Shown: positions 57,401 through 59,280, numbered from the stretch's first letter. The stretch is 64,000 nucleotides of DNA from Anadara kagoshimensis (GCA_021292105.1 CM037867.1:11852721-11916720), one strand, 5' to 3'. Notes: generated by a model from the sequence alone, not told the origin. Made by a program: numbers and translations.

Positions 57401-58260
57401 TGGGAGTCTAACAAGCCCTGGTTACCCTGGCAACTACACAGGAAGTCAGACTTGTAAATGGCTAGTTACAGTGCCAGCAAGACGTGTTGTCACGGCAACC
57501 TTTACAAACATGAATCTGATTGGTACAGAAAATTGTGATAGACATTATGTTCAAGTTTTTAATGGAGAGAATGAGAGTTCGCCACAGTTTGGACAGTATT
57601 GTGGTATAGTAAGTATATTCTGCAATATTTGTCAGTTTTAGGAGTGCTGTATAATATATATACCTATTAACTTTAATTTGCTGCCATGAAATGTTCCACT
57701 CTTTTTCTTTTCATGCCCATATTGGAATTTGCACTGACCACCTGAAAATTAAAATTGTTTGCCAGCTTGCCACTTGGTTTTGAAGCCCACTTTGAGGGTT
57801 GTTCAACAAATCCTAATTTCTTATTTATTAGGGCTATTTTGAGCAAGTGGTAGCTGATACAACATTTTACTCACCTATCTAACAGATTTCATTTCAATCA
57901 AGAAAATTGTGAGATGTCCATCAATGAAACAAGAAAAATATCCAAATACAAATTGGGACCACTGATTCTTAAATTATCGACTTTGAACAATCACTTATGG
58001 AAATTTTCACTATTGGACTTCAAATATATCAGAGCAATCTGGGACACAAAGACATGATACCTATCAACAATACTGTGGTTACGGCCATACATTTTTTAAG
58101 GATCCTGAACATTAAAATAATAATTTGATTAACAAGATTTTAATTTCCTTTGCAGGAAACACCAGCTCCATTAAGAGCAAGTGGAAATTCAATTCTAATC
58201 AAGTTTGTGTCAGATGGTGTTGGCAGTGCACCTGGATTTAGACTTGTTTTTACAAGTTAA
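1072..58260 (+). CDS. Cubilin-like multi-CUB gene, C-terminal part (19 exons)
   Basis: Joined exons: 1072-1249, 2087-2302, 4396-4546, 5577-5698, 7624-7847, 32529-32713, 33453-33615, 35120-35275, 36222-36413, 37601-37727, 44999-45216, 46445-46641, 47837-47999, 49134-49345, 50886-51027, 51396-51577, 56407-56566, 57367-57608, 58156-58260. About 3.3 kb of coding sequence gives nine complete CUB domains plus the second half of one more. Every domain starts at a phase-1 junction and all 18 junctions are phase-compatible, which strongly supports the model. No EGF, protease, lectin or membrane segment is seen among or after the CUBs. Long CUB-only tails are known from cubilin, an endocytic receptor subunit held at the membrane through partners; function here is inferred from architecture. 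The ORF is intact from 32529 to the stop, whereas exons 4396-4546 and 7624-7847 carry frame breaks. Other CUB-only proteins are possible. Confidence 0.88.
1151..1477 (+). repeat. 109-bp tandem triplication of exon tail and donor
   Basis: Three copies (starting at 1151, 1260 and 1369) cover the last ~100 bp of exon 1072-1249 together with its GTAAGT donor. The copies are about 90% alike and each still reads as CUB C-terminal sequence in its own frame. Since 109 is not a multiple of three, inclusion of a later copy would shift the frame and introduce a stop. Confidence 0.85.
1615..1660 (+). pseudogene. Orphan duplicate of a CUB exon start (decoy acceptor)
   Basis: A TTTGTAG acceptor followed by CCTGTGGTGGAATCCTCA closely resembles the start of the true exon at 2087, 454 bp downstream. 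Only about 25 coding bases are recognisable (ACGGIL-K-S). After that there is no CUB sequence and no donor before a stop. It looks like a partial duplication or the remnant of a lost exon. Confidence 0.55.
2087..2302 (+). CDS. CUB domain 2, first-half exon
   Basis: The acceptor is TTTGTAG and the donor GTTTGT. The peptide begins at the phase-1 codon then CGGIL, followed by [11 protein letters not shown], a C-x-W-x-I strand, and [11 protein letters not shown]. These are the classic first three quarters of a CUB: first disulfide pair, SPxYP turn, and the acidic Tyr/Asp loop that binds calcium in cbCUB domains. It ends phase 1, and the split Gly codon is completed by exon 4396. Confidence 0.9.
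2385..2515 (+). repeat. Dispersed repeat, short copy
   Basis: It contains the same ordered phrases (TTTCATGAAACTTGG, AACATTGAT, GGAGATG) as the longer copies at about 46140-46430 and 59885-60165. Their common start, CCTTTCGAAGAAAGAGGG, is missing here. No protein is evident; this is an unclassified interspersed repeat. Confidence 0.5.
2844..3213 (+). mobile_element. tRNA-derived SINE, family A
   Basis: It begins with a tRNA-like head (GCGGTGGCCTAATAAATAAG, then a GAGTTCCAGTCCCGC box-B region), has a ~250-bp body, and ends in a CAAC-rich tail (CAACAACAACCAACCAACC). A near-full copy lies inverted at 40862-41241 and an old partial copy at about 6513-6720. Confidence 0.75.
3214..3934. other. Intron, nothing recognised
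   Basis: AT-rich intronic DNA between the two halves of CUB domain 2. Short ORFs here lack any domain signature. No repeat shared with other parts of the window was noticed. Confidence 0.5.
3935..4162 (+). mobile_element. MITE copy with CCCTG end (5' part diverged)
   Basis: It shares the phrases AAGACCCTAAAAACAAGTCTG, TTAGGCCTTAAAT and GTACGAACCCTG, in the same order, with the complete element at 36506-36935. The left terminus is not recognisable. It lies within the intron before exon 4396. Confidence 0.6.
4396..4546 (+). CDS. CUB domain 2, second-half exon, frame-broken
   Basis: Acceptor TGCTGCAG and donor GTAAAG. The entering phase reads [14 protein letters not shown], correct for the CUB C3 region. 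The rest of the domain (LWIRFKTD, then [10 protein letters not shown]) is in the frame that matches the exit phase, one base away. The exon is 151 nt where 150 would keep frame. The break is near 4434-4442 (around GGCAACTCACAAC). Staying in the entry frame gives a stop about 16 codons later. It is either a real mutation or a consensus error. Confidence 0.75.
4547..4854. other. Intron, nothing recognised
   Basis: AT-rich intronic sequence with a short local duplication of CCATACTCAGAATGG (about 4672-4700). No gene or mobile element identified. Confidence 0.5.
4855..4985 (-). repeat. Dispersed repeat, family D
   Basis: Read on the minus strand it carries the CATGTxCxAATxxxAATCC ... GCAAAGTA order seen at 56660-56800 and 61600-61710, then the CACGT-containing segment. 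It is probably an old SINE fragment. Confidence 0.5.
5001..5362 (-). mobile_element. tRNA-derived SINE, family B (full, inverted)
   Basis: On the minus strand it starts with a tRNA-like head (CGTAGCTCAATTGGTAGAGT, then GGTTTGATCCCTGGCCGGGT). The conserved body follows (GACCCAAGACTTGAAAGTGG, GAACCGTGACTTTC) and a 3' end CGACGTCTCGATATAAGTG. It is flanked by an 11-bp direct repeat ATCAGTTGATA at 4990-5000 and 5363-5373, which is a good target-site duplication. Confidence 0.85.
5401..5554 (+). mobile_element. Short MITE, family 1
   Basis: The ends are inverted (TAGTCAAACCTG and AGGTTTGACTA) and the interior has AGGCCAGTAAAAT and CCACTTTTACTGGTTCC. These are shared with 48383-48561, 55921-56096 and, inverted, 37925-38098. 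It ends 22 bp before the first base of exon 5577, so it probably contributes part of the branch-point region. Confidence 0.75.
5577..5698 (+). CDS. CUB domain 3, first-half exon
   Basis: The acceptor is CTATTTTAG and the donor GTAAGT. The peptide is D-CGGIL-TES, then [12 protein letters not shown] and a CVWNI strand, ending phase 0 after R-I-R. It carries the first CUB disulfide pair and the SPxYP signature. It is shorter than its equivalents because the acidic loop lies in the next exon. Confidence 0.88.
5699..6512. other. Intron with a local ~65-bp duplication
   Basis: Positions 5720-5784 and 6491-6554 share TTCTGATAGAGAGTG and AGTTAACATTGCATCAGCAA. The second copy runs into the tail of an old family A SINE. 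No coding sequence was seen. Confidence 0.45.
6513..6720 (-). mobile_element. Old partial SINE, family A (inverted)
   Basis: TTGGTTGG, then TTGCATCAGCAATTTTCAGC, CTAAGGATTAATTG and GTGTATGCATG match the inverted tail and body of the SINE at 40862-41241. The tRNA-like head is missing or unrecognisable. Confidence 0.6.
6721..7623. other. Intron, shared segment with intron 2
   Basis: About 7462-7548 (ACAAGTAAGTGAATATTATC ... ATTTGGTTTTCTACAG) resembles 2694-2775 in the equivalent intron of CUB domain 2, consistent with domain-level duplication. The remainder shows nothing recognisable. Confidence 0.45.
7624..7847 (+). CDS. CUB domain 3, second-half exon, three frame breaks
   Basis: Acceptor TTTTCATAG and donor GTATGT. 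CUB sequence is recognisable in three frames in turn: VEFTNFY; then [11 protein letters not shown]; then [14 protein letters not shown] with QLRVIL; then [14 protein letters not shown]. This implies about three single-base indels (near 7648, 7697 and 7797). The net length is off by one. In-frame stops follow each break, so as written the exon cannot be translated through. The order and content are otherwise normal, so a recent lesion or consensus error is more likely than an old pseudogene. Confidence 0.72.
8120..8391 (+). repeat. Dispersed host repeat (occupied by the foldback element)
   Basis: ATTAATTTTCGCTTATTTTGC, TTGTTTTGTGCGAAAATTAA, then ATATGTC and AAATAAATATGCAC match in order with 55742-56130. 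It continues after the foldback element at 31967 with TGTGTTTACAG. Extent at the left is approximate. Confidence 0.65.
8392..8400 (+). repeat. Target-site duplication, left copy
   Basis: AAAATTTTA, identical in direct orientation to 31958-31966 at the other end of the foldback element. Confidence 0.75.
8401..8705 (+). repeat. Left terminal inverted repeat (non-satellite part)
   Basis: The first ~130 bp consist of three degenerate ~35-bp subrepeats containing the palindrome GCTACTAGTAGC. A ~150-bp single-copy stretch follows (CCTACTAACGAATTA, ACTTCCGCAAAACTACG, AATGTAGTCCCGATATT), leading directly into the first satellite unit (CCAGACGAGTAGCTGGG). It matches the right end inverted at roughly 95%. 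Confidence 0.85.
8690..11980 (+). repeat. Left satellite arm (about 17 monomers)
   Basis: Tandem ~197-bp monomers. Each contains GACGAGTAGCTGGGTATTTA, AAATTCAAGCATATCATGA, TTCTGCATCCATTGATACC and TACGCTTCCACAAA. Two types occur: A ends in a poly-G tract then AGTGTACGGGTAGG; B ends in GGGATGCAAAAACGGGTAGG. Several units in 8.7-9.7 kb are missing single bases. Confidence 0.92.
11975..11986. other. Inversion point of the foldback element
   Basis: The left arm stops at GGGTAGGTTCTAA (11968-11980). The next base begins ATACCCAGCTACTCG, the opposite strand of the same satellite. There is no intervening loop sequence. The two sides are at different points in the monomer, so this is not a simple perfect palindrome centre. 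Confidence 0.85.
11981..31660 (-). repeat. Right satellite arm (about 100 monomers)
   Basis: Same satellite in inverted orientation. Types A and B mostly alternate, making a ~395-bp dimer: successive B units near 28145, 28540, 28935, 29335, 29730, 30125, 30520, 30915 and 31320. Runs of three A units break the alternation near 14.0, 17.9, 21.3, 22.4, 24.8 and 26.0 kb. The outer 24-31.6 kb is very homogeneous; 12-24 kb has many single-base gaps. Open frames of 60-143 codons recur, but only because the unit repeats. Confidence 0.92.
15360..15399 (-). repeat. 40-nt poly-C tract (poly-G on the minus strand)
   Basis: An uninterrupted run of 40 C residues within an A-type monomer, followed by GTCTTTTGTGG. 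Other A monomers carry 6-18 C at the same place. The tract could form quadruplex or i-motif structure, and its length is likely to be unstable or poorly measured. Confidence 0.85.
31655..31957 (-). repeat. Right terminal inverted repeat (non-satellite part)
   Basis: Reverse complement of 8401-8705, including the GCTACTAGTAGC subrepeats and the terminal TTTACCTATCT. The satellite-to-terminus junction (CTCGTCTGGAATG) is the exact inverse of the left junction, so both ends share one boundary. Confidence 0.87.
31958..31966 (+). repeat. Target-site duplication, right copy
   Basis: AAAATTTTA, identical to 8392-8400. The following TGTGTTTACAG continues the host repeat, as shown by the related copy at about 56097-56130. 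Confidence 0.75.
31967..32528. other. Intron 3' end, nothing recognised beyond the host repeat
   Basis: AT-rich sequence with a poly-T run at about 32403-32419. It leads to the acceptor TTTATACAG of exon 32529. Confidence 0.5.
32529..32713 (+). CDS. CUB domain 4, first-half exon
   Basis: The peptide begins G-CGGMY, then [18 protein letters not shown], and [15 protein letters not shown]. It shows three of the four CUB cysteines and the acidic Asp-Tyr loop. It ends phase 0 at a GTCAGT donor. Val-Ser at the start of exon 33453 continues the strand. Confidence 0.9.
32714..33452. other. Intron, nothing recognised
   Basis: AT-rich intron between the two halves of CUB domain 4. No mobile element or coding signal noticed. 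Confidence 0.5.
33453..33615 (+). CDS. CUB domain 4, second-half exon
   Basis: Acceptor CAATTTTAG and donor GTAATT. Reads VSDSPYG, then RWCKN (the usual Cys-Gly is Cys-Lys), MLVKFRSDE and GFSANWNT. Phase 0 to phase 1, 163 nt, the same length as exon 47837-47999, which is the equivalent half of CUB 7. Confidence 0.9.
33616..34155. other. Intron, nothing recognised
   Basis: Ordinary AT-rich intron sequence without a recognisable repeat or gene. Confidence 0.45.
34160..34375 (+). mobile_element. Old SINE family B fragment
   Basis: GAGGTCCTGTGTCACTGCAGG, CTTGGCATGATAA, TAGCTGGTGATATC and ATATAAGTGCAATACTC match the 3' half of the family B SINEs at 50478 and 62190. The tRNA-like head is absent. 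Confidence 0.6.
34376..35119. other. Intron, nothing recognised
   Basis: AT-rich, no recognisable element. It leads to the acceptor TTTGTTTCAG. Confidence 0.45.
35120..35275 (+). CDS. CUB domain 5, first-half exon
   Basis: The peptide is [26 protein letters not shown] (Tyr replaces the common Trp), [12 protein letters not shown]. It ends phase 1 at GTAAGT. The 3' end is tandemly repeated; reading through the first donor gives a TAG after ten codons, so this donor must be used. Confidence 0.88.
35215..35526 (+). repeat. 82-bp tandem quadruplication of exon tail and donor
   Basis: Copies start at 35215, 35297, 35379 and 35461, almost identical. Each contains the last ~60 bp of exon 35120-35275 plus GTAAGT. 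Four potential donors therefore stand in line. The high identity implies recent duplication or ongoing homogenisation. Confidence 0.92.
35690..35880 (+). repeat. Dispersed repeat, short copy
   Basis: CCACCGTCATATGG, ATACAAATGAC, ACCATTAACAACC and GATCACATGACCAATGTTGG occur in the same order as in 52895-54790, where they are interrupted by a hAT-like element. This copy lacks much of the middle. Confidence 0.6.
35950..36090 (+). repeat. Possible old SINE head
   Basis: CACAGTGGCTAAAAAGG ... GTTTCACCGCTATGGGTTC is weakly similar to the tRNA-like head of family A. Fragmentary. Confidence 0.3.
36222..36413 (+). CDS. CUB domain 5, second-half exon
   Basis: Acceptor CAATATTTTAG and donor GTAAGT. 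Begins [11 protein letters not shown] (third cysteine and acidic loop), then [15 protein letters not shown] and GFSAMYRAS. 192 nt, phase 1 to phase 1. It joins exon 35120 through a split Gly codon. Confidence 0.9.
36506..36935. mobile_element. MITE with CAGGG...CCCTG ends
   Basis: Terminal inverted repeats CAGGGTTTGTAC and GTACGAACCCTG. The interior has repeated AAGACCCTAAAAA phrases and no ORF. AGATA directly flanks both ends, which is shorter than the 8 bp expected of a hAT element. A related diverged copy is at 3935-4162. Confidence 0.7.
36936..37600. other. Intron, nothing recognised
   Basis: AT-rich intron leading to the acceptor TATTTTTCAG. No repeat identified. Confidence 0.45.
37601..37727 (+). 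CDS. CUB domain 6, first-half exon
   Basis: The peptide is [26 protein letters not shown] and VIDL, ending phase 2 (AA, completed by A of exon 44999 to give Lys). The donor GTAAGTA is immediately followed by a MITE, so the insertion stopped one base short of altering the donor consensus. Confidence 0.88.
37735..37922. mobile_element. Short MITE, family 2, abutting a splice donor
   Basis: Ends CAGTAAAATCT and AGGTTTTACTG, flanked by TA on both sides (37733-37734, 37923-37924), which suggests a mariner-type origin. A partial relative is at about 59165-59280 (CAGTAAAACCTGG, TTTTGGGACTTCAAAA). Confidence 0.7.
37925..38098 (-). mobile_element. Short MITE, family 1 (inverted)
   Basis: Its reverse complement begins CAGTCAAACCAGTCACTTTTA and contains TTTATCCCAATTGCTCTTTA. 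This is the same family as 55921-56096, though more diverged. It lies directly against the family 2 MITE. Confidence 0.65.
38140..38450 (+). mobile_element. SINE family B, diverged
   Basis: Head GTGGTAGCTTAACTAGTAGAG with GTGGGTTCAAACC, then AAGACTTGGAAG, AGCACTCAGCATT and GATATAAGTGAAATATTC. Same order as the intact copies at 50478 and 62190. Confidence 0.65.
38638..38835 (+). mobile_element. SINE family B, 3'-truncated
   Basis: ACTGCGGTAGCTCCGTTGG head, GTTTGAACCCCGACTG, GACCCAAGACTTGAAAGTGG, then AGCACTCGGCATTACGG. It stops at about TGTGTCATGGCTTGGCATG. Confidence 0.75.
38836..39570. other. Intron, nothing recognised
   Basis: No gene seen. It contains phrases typical of degraded interspersed repeats (for example GAAAGGTCAAGGTTGCAGG near 39113) but no firm family. 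Confidence 0.4.
40862..41241 (-). mobile_element. tRNA-derived SINE, family A (full, inverted)
   Basis: On the minus strand it has a head GCGCGGTGGCCTAATGGATA with GAGTTCGAGTCCCGC, the family A body, and a tail ending in CCAACCAACCAACC. It is flanked by a 12-bp duplication TTTTTGTATAGG at 40850-40861 and 41242-41253, which is 145-bp-repeat sequence. Confidence 0.88.
41527..42723 (-). pseudogene. LINE ORF2 C-terminal part, zinc-binding RT-associated domain
   Basis: About 398 codons starting near [15 protein letters not shown]. The phrase GGL-R-P followed by [10 protein letters not shown] is the usual segment after the LINE reverse transcriptase thumb. Residues [19 protein letters not shown] form a C-x2-C-x7-H-x4-C cluster followed by R-S-VW, as in the zf-RVT family at the end of L1/Tx1-like ORF2 proteins. 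It stops at TAG near 41527. It is separated from its N-terminal neighbour by a one-base slip in an A run. Expression is not expected. Confidence 0.85.
42735..43009 (-). pseudogene. LINE ORF2 reverse transcriptase C-terminal piece
   Basis: Reads LGIKYN at the start, then [34 protein letters not shown] and IFNFIWNGK, the conserved end of LINE reverse transcriptases. The frame is lost just after WNGKVEK (near 42729) by one missing base; restoring frame would connect it to the 398-codon piece. The 5' side is truncated by the insertion boundary. Confidence 0.82.
44999..45216 (+). CDS. CUB domain 6, second-part exon
   Basis: Acceptor TTTTTTAG and donor GTAAAC. Phase 2 to phase 1, 218 nt. Reads [37 protein letters not shown] and GFIATYITT. 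The Asp residues in YDYVDV and in SD are at positions that bind calcium in cbCUB domains. It is separated from its first half by the 7.3-kb intron holding the 145-bp repeat. Confidence 0.92.
45309..45829. mobile_element. MITE with CAGGGCTCAAAGT ends
   Basis: The termini CAGGGCTCAAAGT and ACTTTGAGCCCTG are a perfect 13-bp inverted pair 521 bp apart. No ORF of note. CAGGG ends resemble hAT elements, but a clear 8-bp duplication was not found. Confidence 0.65.
45835..45955 (+). mobile_element. Old SINE family B 3' fragment
   Basis: GGTGTGGCACATTACAG, TTGCCCTGAACCCACTG, TACAGCTGGAGACATCTC and ATATAAATGAATTACTTG follow the order of the family B 3' half. Confidence 0.45.
46140..46430 (+). repeat. 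Dispersed repeat, long copy
   Basis: CCCCTGCCTTTCGAAGAAAG, TTGAGTTTCC, TTTCATGAAACTTGG, GGAGATGTGCA and GGTGGGGGATCCT. Colinear with 59885-60165. Ends just before exon 46445. Confidence 0.65.
46445..46641 (+). CDS. CUB domain 7, first-half exon
   Basis: Acceptor TTACAG and donor [40 protein letters not shown] and CRFDYIK. It has an unusual acidic insert (NGDG) in place of the SPxYP turn. Phase 1 to 0. Confidence 0.9.
46642..47118. other. Intron, nothing recognised
   Basis: AT-rich sequence without an identified element. Confidence 0.45.
47119..47515 (+). repeat. 78-bp minisatellite (five units)
   Basis: The unit phrase CCACTACATCCAAAGTAC recurs with ACATCC at 47165, 47253, 47331, 47409 and 47484. 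The first interval is longer (88) and the last shorter (75). Because 78 is a multiple of three, the array is open in one frame for 155 codons. That frame lacks splice signals and a domain, so it is not annotated as coding. Confidence 0.85.
47837..47999 (+). CDS. CUB domain 7, second-half exon
   Basis: Acceptor GTATTTCAG and donor [30 protein letters not shown] and GFNASYTQ. Phase 0 to 1. Its tail and donor are triplicated downstream. Reading through the first donor gives TAG three codons later. Confidence 0.92.
47951..48200 (+). repeat. 90-bp tandem triplication of exon tail and donor
   Basis: GGTTCTGT(T/C)GTTAG recurs at 47951, 48041 and 48131. The first two copies keep the GATGGTAAGATATAG donor region; the third has lost the GT (GATGGAAGATATAG). 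This is the third instance of this arrangement in the gene. Confidence 0.9.
48383..48561 (+). mobile_element. Short MITE, family 1
   Basis: CAGTCCAATCTGCC ... AGGTTTCACTG ends. The interior has AGGCCACCTCTAGATAAGGG, TTGTATCCCAATTGTTCTTT and CCACTTTTACTGGTTCC, nearly the same as 55921-56096. Confidence 0.8.
48562..49133. other. Intron with a segment repeated at 63.4 kb
   Basis: Positions 48762-48833 match 63442-63513 without gaps (AAATGTTTTCTAAAACATAA, TGTAAAACATGTTTCAC). An (AT)n run lies at 48893-48908. Otherwise AT-rich. Confidence 0.5.
49134..49345 (+). CDS. CUB domain 8, first-half exon
   Basis: [37 protein letters not shown] and [11 protein letters not shown]. Phase 1 to 0, donor GTAAGT. 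The usual Asp-Tyr before the strand is Glu-Tyr, so calcium binding may differ. Confidence 0.92.
49361..49684 (+). mobile_element. SINE family C, double tRNA-like head
   Basis: Two tRNA-like modules: GGTCTGGGTAGCGCAGTGG with GGTTCGATACCCGGTCC at 49367, and GGTCTGGGTAGCTCAGTG with GAGTTCGATCCCCTGTCC at 49588. They are joined by a body with an A-run (AAAAAAAAAAGG). It starts about 15 bp after the donor of exon 49134. It could be a dimeric SINE or one inserted beside another. Confidence 0.7.
49685..50316. other. Intron, nothing recognised
   Basis: Very AT-rich, no identified element. Confidence 0.45.
50317..50475 (+). repeat. Dispersed repeat, related to 59545-59690
   Basis: ATGGAGGCAGTCAG ... 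TGGAGAAAATTGGAG, then CTGACAAACTTTCTCACA and AGGATCTG. Shared order with 59545-59690, which reads GGAGGAAACTGGAG and CTGACAAACTTTCTCACAGT. Confidence 0.5.
50478..50825 (+). mobile_element. tRNA-derived SINE, family B (full)
   Basis: Head CTGCGGTAGCTCAGTTGGTA with GGTTCGATCCCCGGCCGGGT. Body GACCCAAGACTTGAAAGTGG and GGCACGCTAAAGAACCCTG. Tail GCGACGTCTCGATATGAGTG, ending ACCATTACTCACTCACTC. It has intact box A- and box B-like segments. This is the cleanest copy in the window. Confidence 0.88.
50886..51027 (+). CDS. CUB domain 8, second-half exon
   Basis: Acceptor TTTTCAG and donor [31 protein letters not shown] and GFSLKYEIA. Phase 0 to 1, 142 nt, the shortest internal second half. The SD motif is absent. 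Confidence 0.88.
51041..51150 (+). mobile_element. Miniature of the 39.6-kb element family
   Basis: TTTTAGCTCACCTGAGC start and GGTGAGCATTAAGGCCC with GACCTCTTATTT end, resembling both termini of 39571-44867. Inserted 13 bp after the donor of exon 50886. Confidence 0.55.
51243..51270 (+). repeat. TTTA microsatellite
   Basis: Seven units of (ATTT) in the short intron before exon 51396. Confidence 0.8.
51396..51577 (+). CDS. CUB domain 9, first-half exon
   Basis: [27 protein letters not shown] (no Trp), [11 protein letters not shown] and CQYDYLQ. Phase 1 to 0, donor GTAAGT. Two Gly after the first Cys are replaced by Asn-Arg. The last four exon bases plus donor are also the edge of the following minisatellite. 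Confidence 0.9.
51575..52203 (+). repeat. 46-bp minisatellite starting at a splice donor
   Basis: About 13.6 units of GTCATAGCCACACCTGTCAA then AGCCACGCCCATAATGTCAC and AG. The first unit begins at the exon-intron boundary (CAG|GTAAGT). Units end in CACAG followed by GTAAGT, GTCAGT, GTCTGT or GTCCGT. Copies at the exon side and in the fourth unit keep a full GTAAGT. Confidence 0.93.
52206..52400 (-). repeat. 44-bp tandem repeat derived from a tRNA-like SINE head
   Basis: Four units with ACAG at 52215, 52259, 52303 and 52347. On the minus strand each reads ...GGTTTGATCCCAGGTCTAAC. The last unit runs into CTGGTCTATAGTGTAGGA, the anticodon-arm side of SINE family C. So the T-arm part of one SINE copy was amplified. 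Confidence 0.75.
52398..52520 (+). repeat. Dispersed repeat, family D fragment
   Basis: ACATACCAGTCCATCC, GTGAAATATCCCACC, AGGGAGTTCAGGTGCTCTGG. Resembles the CAGGGAAGTGAGGCCGGGTG and CTCCAG end of family D at 61.6 kb. Confidence 0.4.
52510..52592 (+). repeat. 19-bp tandem repeat
   Basis: Four units of TATCCTCCCACTGTCTAGC; the last has GCCTAGC. Confidence 0.88.
52670..52790 (+). repeat. 62-bp tandem duplication
   Basis: TATCATTTTTAACCCC, AAAACCGGTGTGCAAAC and TATAACCCC occur twice, starting at 52679 and 52741. Confidence 0.85.
52895..54790 (+). repeat. Dispersed repeat, long copy, split by a hAT-like element
   Basis: Colinear with 35690-35880 at both ends (CACCGTCATATGG; then ACCATTAACAACC and GATCACGTGACCAACATTGG) but longer in the middle. 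A 71-codon ORF at 54248-54463 lies in this family and has no recognised domain. Confidence 0.55.
52938..54221. mobile_element. hAT-like non-autonomous element
   Basis: Inverted ends TAAGGCTGAAACGTTTAC and GTAAACGTTTCAGCCTTA with a perfect 8-bp direct duplication CAAATGAC (52930-52937, 54222-54229). The end sequence and 8-bp duplication fit the hAT superfamily. No transposase ORF is present in its 1,284 bp. GTTTAC motifs are repeated at both ends, possibly as transposase-binding sites. Confidence 0.82.
54855..55740. mobile_element. TA-flanked MITE, 886 bp
   Basis: Ends CAGTAGAACTTCGATA and TATCGAAGTTCTACTG are perfect 16-bp inverted repeats. TA flanks each end (54853-54854, 55741-55742). The subterminal ACTTCGAGTTAT motif recurs inverted. 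No transposase seen, and an (AAT)n run lies at 55190-55212. Target preference suggests a Tc1/mariner relative. Confidence 0.8.
55742..56130 (+). repeat. Dispersed host repeat (occupied by a MITE)
   Basis: ACTAATTTTCGCTTATTTTGC, TTGTTTTGCGC, GATATGTC and AAATAAATA, then, after the MITE, CATGCAAAATTAAATTAG and TTTACAG. Colinear with 8218-8400 plus 31967-31990. Confidence 0.65.
55921..56096 (+). mobile_element. Short MITE, family 1 (best copy)
   Basis: CAGTCCAACCTGCC ... GGTTTGACTG ends, TA on both sides (55919-55920, 56097-56098). Interior AAAGGCCACCTCTATATAAG and CACTTTTACTGGTTTTC. Confidence 0.85.
56131..56406. other. Intron 3' end, nothing recognised
   Basis: AT-rich, leading to the acceptor ATGCTACAG. 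Confidence 0.45.
56407..56566 (+). CDS. CUB domain 9, second-half exon
   Basis: Donor [20 protein letters not shown] (Cys-Asp instead of Cys-Gly), [10 protein letters not shown] and GFDITYTVT. Phase 0 to 1. It is separated from its first half by the repeat-rich intron 51578-56406. Confidence 0.9.
56660..56800 (+). repeat. Dispersed repeat, family D
   Basis: CATGTCCAAATCACAACCCC, AAAGCAAAGTCAAACC, then GGGAAGTGAGACTAGGTGC and TCCAGAGGGCTAAGC. Same arrangement as 61600-61710. Confidence 0.55.
56801..57366. other. Intron, nothing recognised
   Basis: AT-rich intron before exon 57367. Confidence 0.45.
57367..57608 (+). CDS. CUB domain 10, first-part exon
   Basis: Acceptor AACTTCAG, donor [56 protein letters not shown] and QYCGI. 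242 nt, phase 1 to 0. It extends past the fourth cysteine, so the split point differs from the other domains. Confidence 0.92.
57609..58155. other. Last intron, nothing recognised
   Basis: Ordinary intron sequence. A short phrase (ATATATCAGAGCAATCTGGG, then ACAAAGACATGATACCTATC) recurs in diverged form at 60506-60560. Confidence 0.45.
58156..58260 (+). CDS. CUB domain 10, terminal exon with stop
   Basis: Acceptor [29 protein letters not shown], then GFRLVFTS and TAA at 58258-58260. The protein ends at the last CUB strand with no membrane anchor or tail, as in cubilin. Confidence 0.92.
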   Translation, partial: ETPAPLRASGNSILIKFVSDGVGSAPGFRLVFTS

Positions 58261-58322
58261 AGTGATAATTATTTTTTTAAAAGAATCTATCAAATATATT
58301 TTCTATTTATATAAAAAAAATC
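58261..58322 (+). other. Start of the 3' untranslated region
   Basis: AT-rich sequence immediately after the stop codon. Transcript end unknown. Confidence 0.5.
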
Positions 58323-58575
58323 CCAAAATGATCCAGGCAATTTCAGCAAACAATGAAAAGGTTGACACTGTATGATAAAAAAGATCAAAATGGGACAATT
58401 TAGGCAACAATGGAAAAAATTGTCACTGTGAATGATGAACAAAATCAAAATGTGGCAATTTGGACAACATGGAAAAGATTGTCACTTTGAATGATGAACA
58501 CAATAAAAATGTGGCAATTTGGACAACAATGGAAAAGATTGTCACTGTGAATGATGAACAAGGTAAAAATTTGAA
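58323..58575 (+). repeat. ~60-bp tandem repeat in the 3' untranslated region
   Basis: About four units with (G)ACACT/GTCACT at 58363, 58422, 58481 and 58541, each with GGCAATTTGGACAACA and GAATGATGAACA. The third-to-fourth junction contains AATAAA (58502-58507), a possible polyadenylation signal made by a one-base change in the repeat. Confidence 0.8.
58502..58507 (+). promoter_or_regulatory. Candidate polyadenylation signal
   Basis: First AATAAA noticed after the stop codon, about 240 nt downstream. It lies in the tandem repeat; equivalent positions in the neighbouring units read AATCAA and GGTAAA. Confidence 0.4.
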
Positions 58576-58904
58576 AAATTTCGGACCTTGATCTTGAATC
58601 TAGCTTGATTGCTGTAACTGTGATATTAGTGGACAGTCTGTATAATGGTAGCAAAAATAATGCCGAGCTGTAATTTGATTTATGTGTGATGTGACTTTAA
58701 TCAAACATTCAATAATTTATATGTAAATCTTTAGATAAATTACATTGTTTGTTTTATAAGTTATAGTTTTGTTTTTAAATTGCTTCATTAGTTGTCTGTT
58801 TGGTGGTTTACTGTAATTTCTGCCATATTGATATTAAGGCACCTAGGAAACATGCATTGTATATTTCCCCTGTGTATAAAAACTACTCCATATTTCTAAA
58901 TACT

Positions 58905-59095
58905 AAGTTCGAGGTCGTGGGTTACAATTGGTTAGGAAATTTAAATAAACAAGATCCCAGCATGACACGAAAAAACACTGCTGCAAAATACCATGAACGC
59001 AACACACAGACAAAATTTCTACACCTTTGCCTATAGCTGGTGATGTCTCAATATAAGTGAAATATTCTTGATCCAGACATTAAACACCATGACTT
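58905..59095 (+). mobile_element. SINE family B, internally deleted
   Basis: GAGGTCGTGGGTTACAATTG box-B-like start, AATAAACAAGATCCC, GACAAAATTTCTACACC, GGTGATGTCTCAATATAAGT and ATTAAACACCATGACTTAAC. The middle is missing. Confidence 0.65.
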
Positions 59096-59164
59096 AACTC
59101 AACCTTACTCTTGTTATAAAAAGCCAAAATTCTTTGACTACATTTACTATTTGTTTTGAATACA

Positions 59165-59280
59165 GTAAAACCTGGTTTTCACTTTTAATACTTATGGTAT
59201 TATAAAGAAGTTTGACAATAAGTCGAGAAAGGTTTTTAGAGAAAAACAGAACTATGTTAATTTTGGGACTTCAAAATAGT
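59165..59280 (+). mobile_element. Partial MITE, family 2
   Basis: CAGTAAAACCTGG, TATTATAAAGAAGTTTG, AAACAGAACTATG and TTTTGGGACTTCAAAA match 37735-37922 in order; the right end is lost. Confidence 0.5.
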
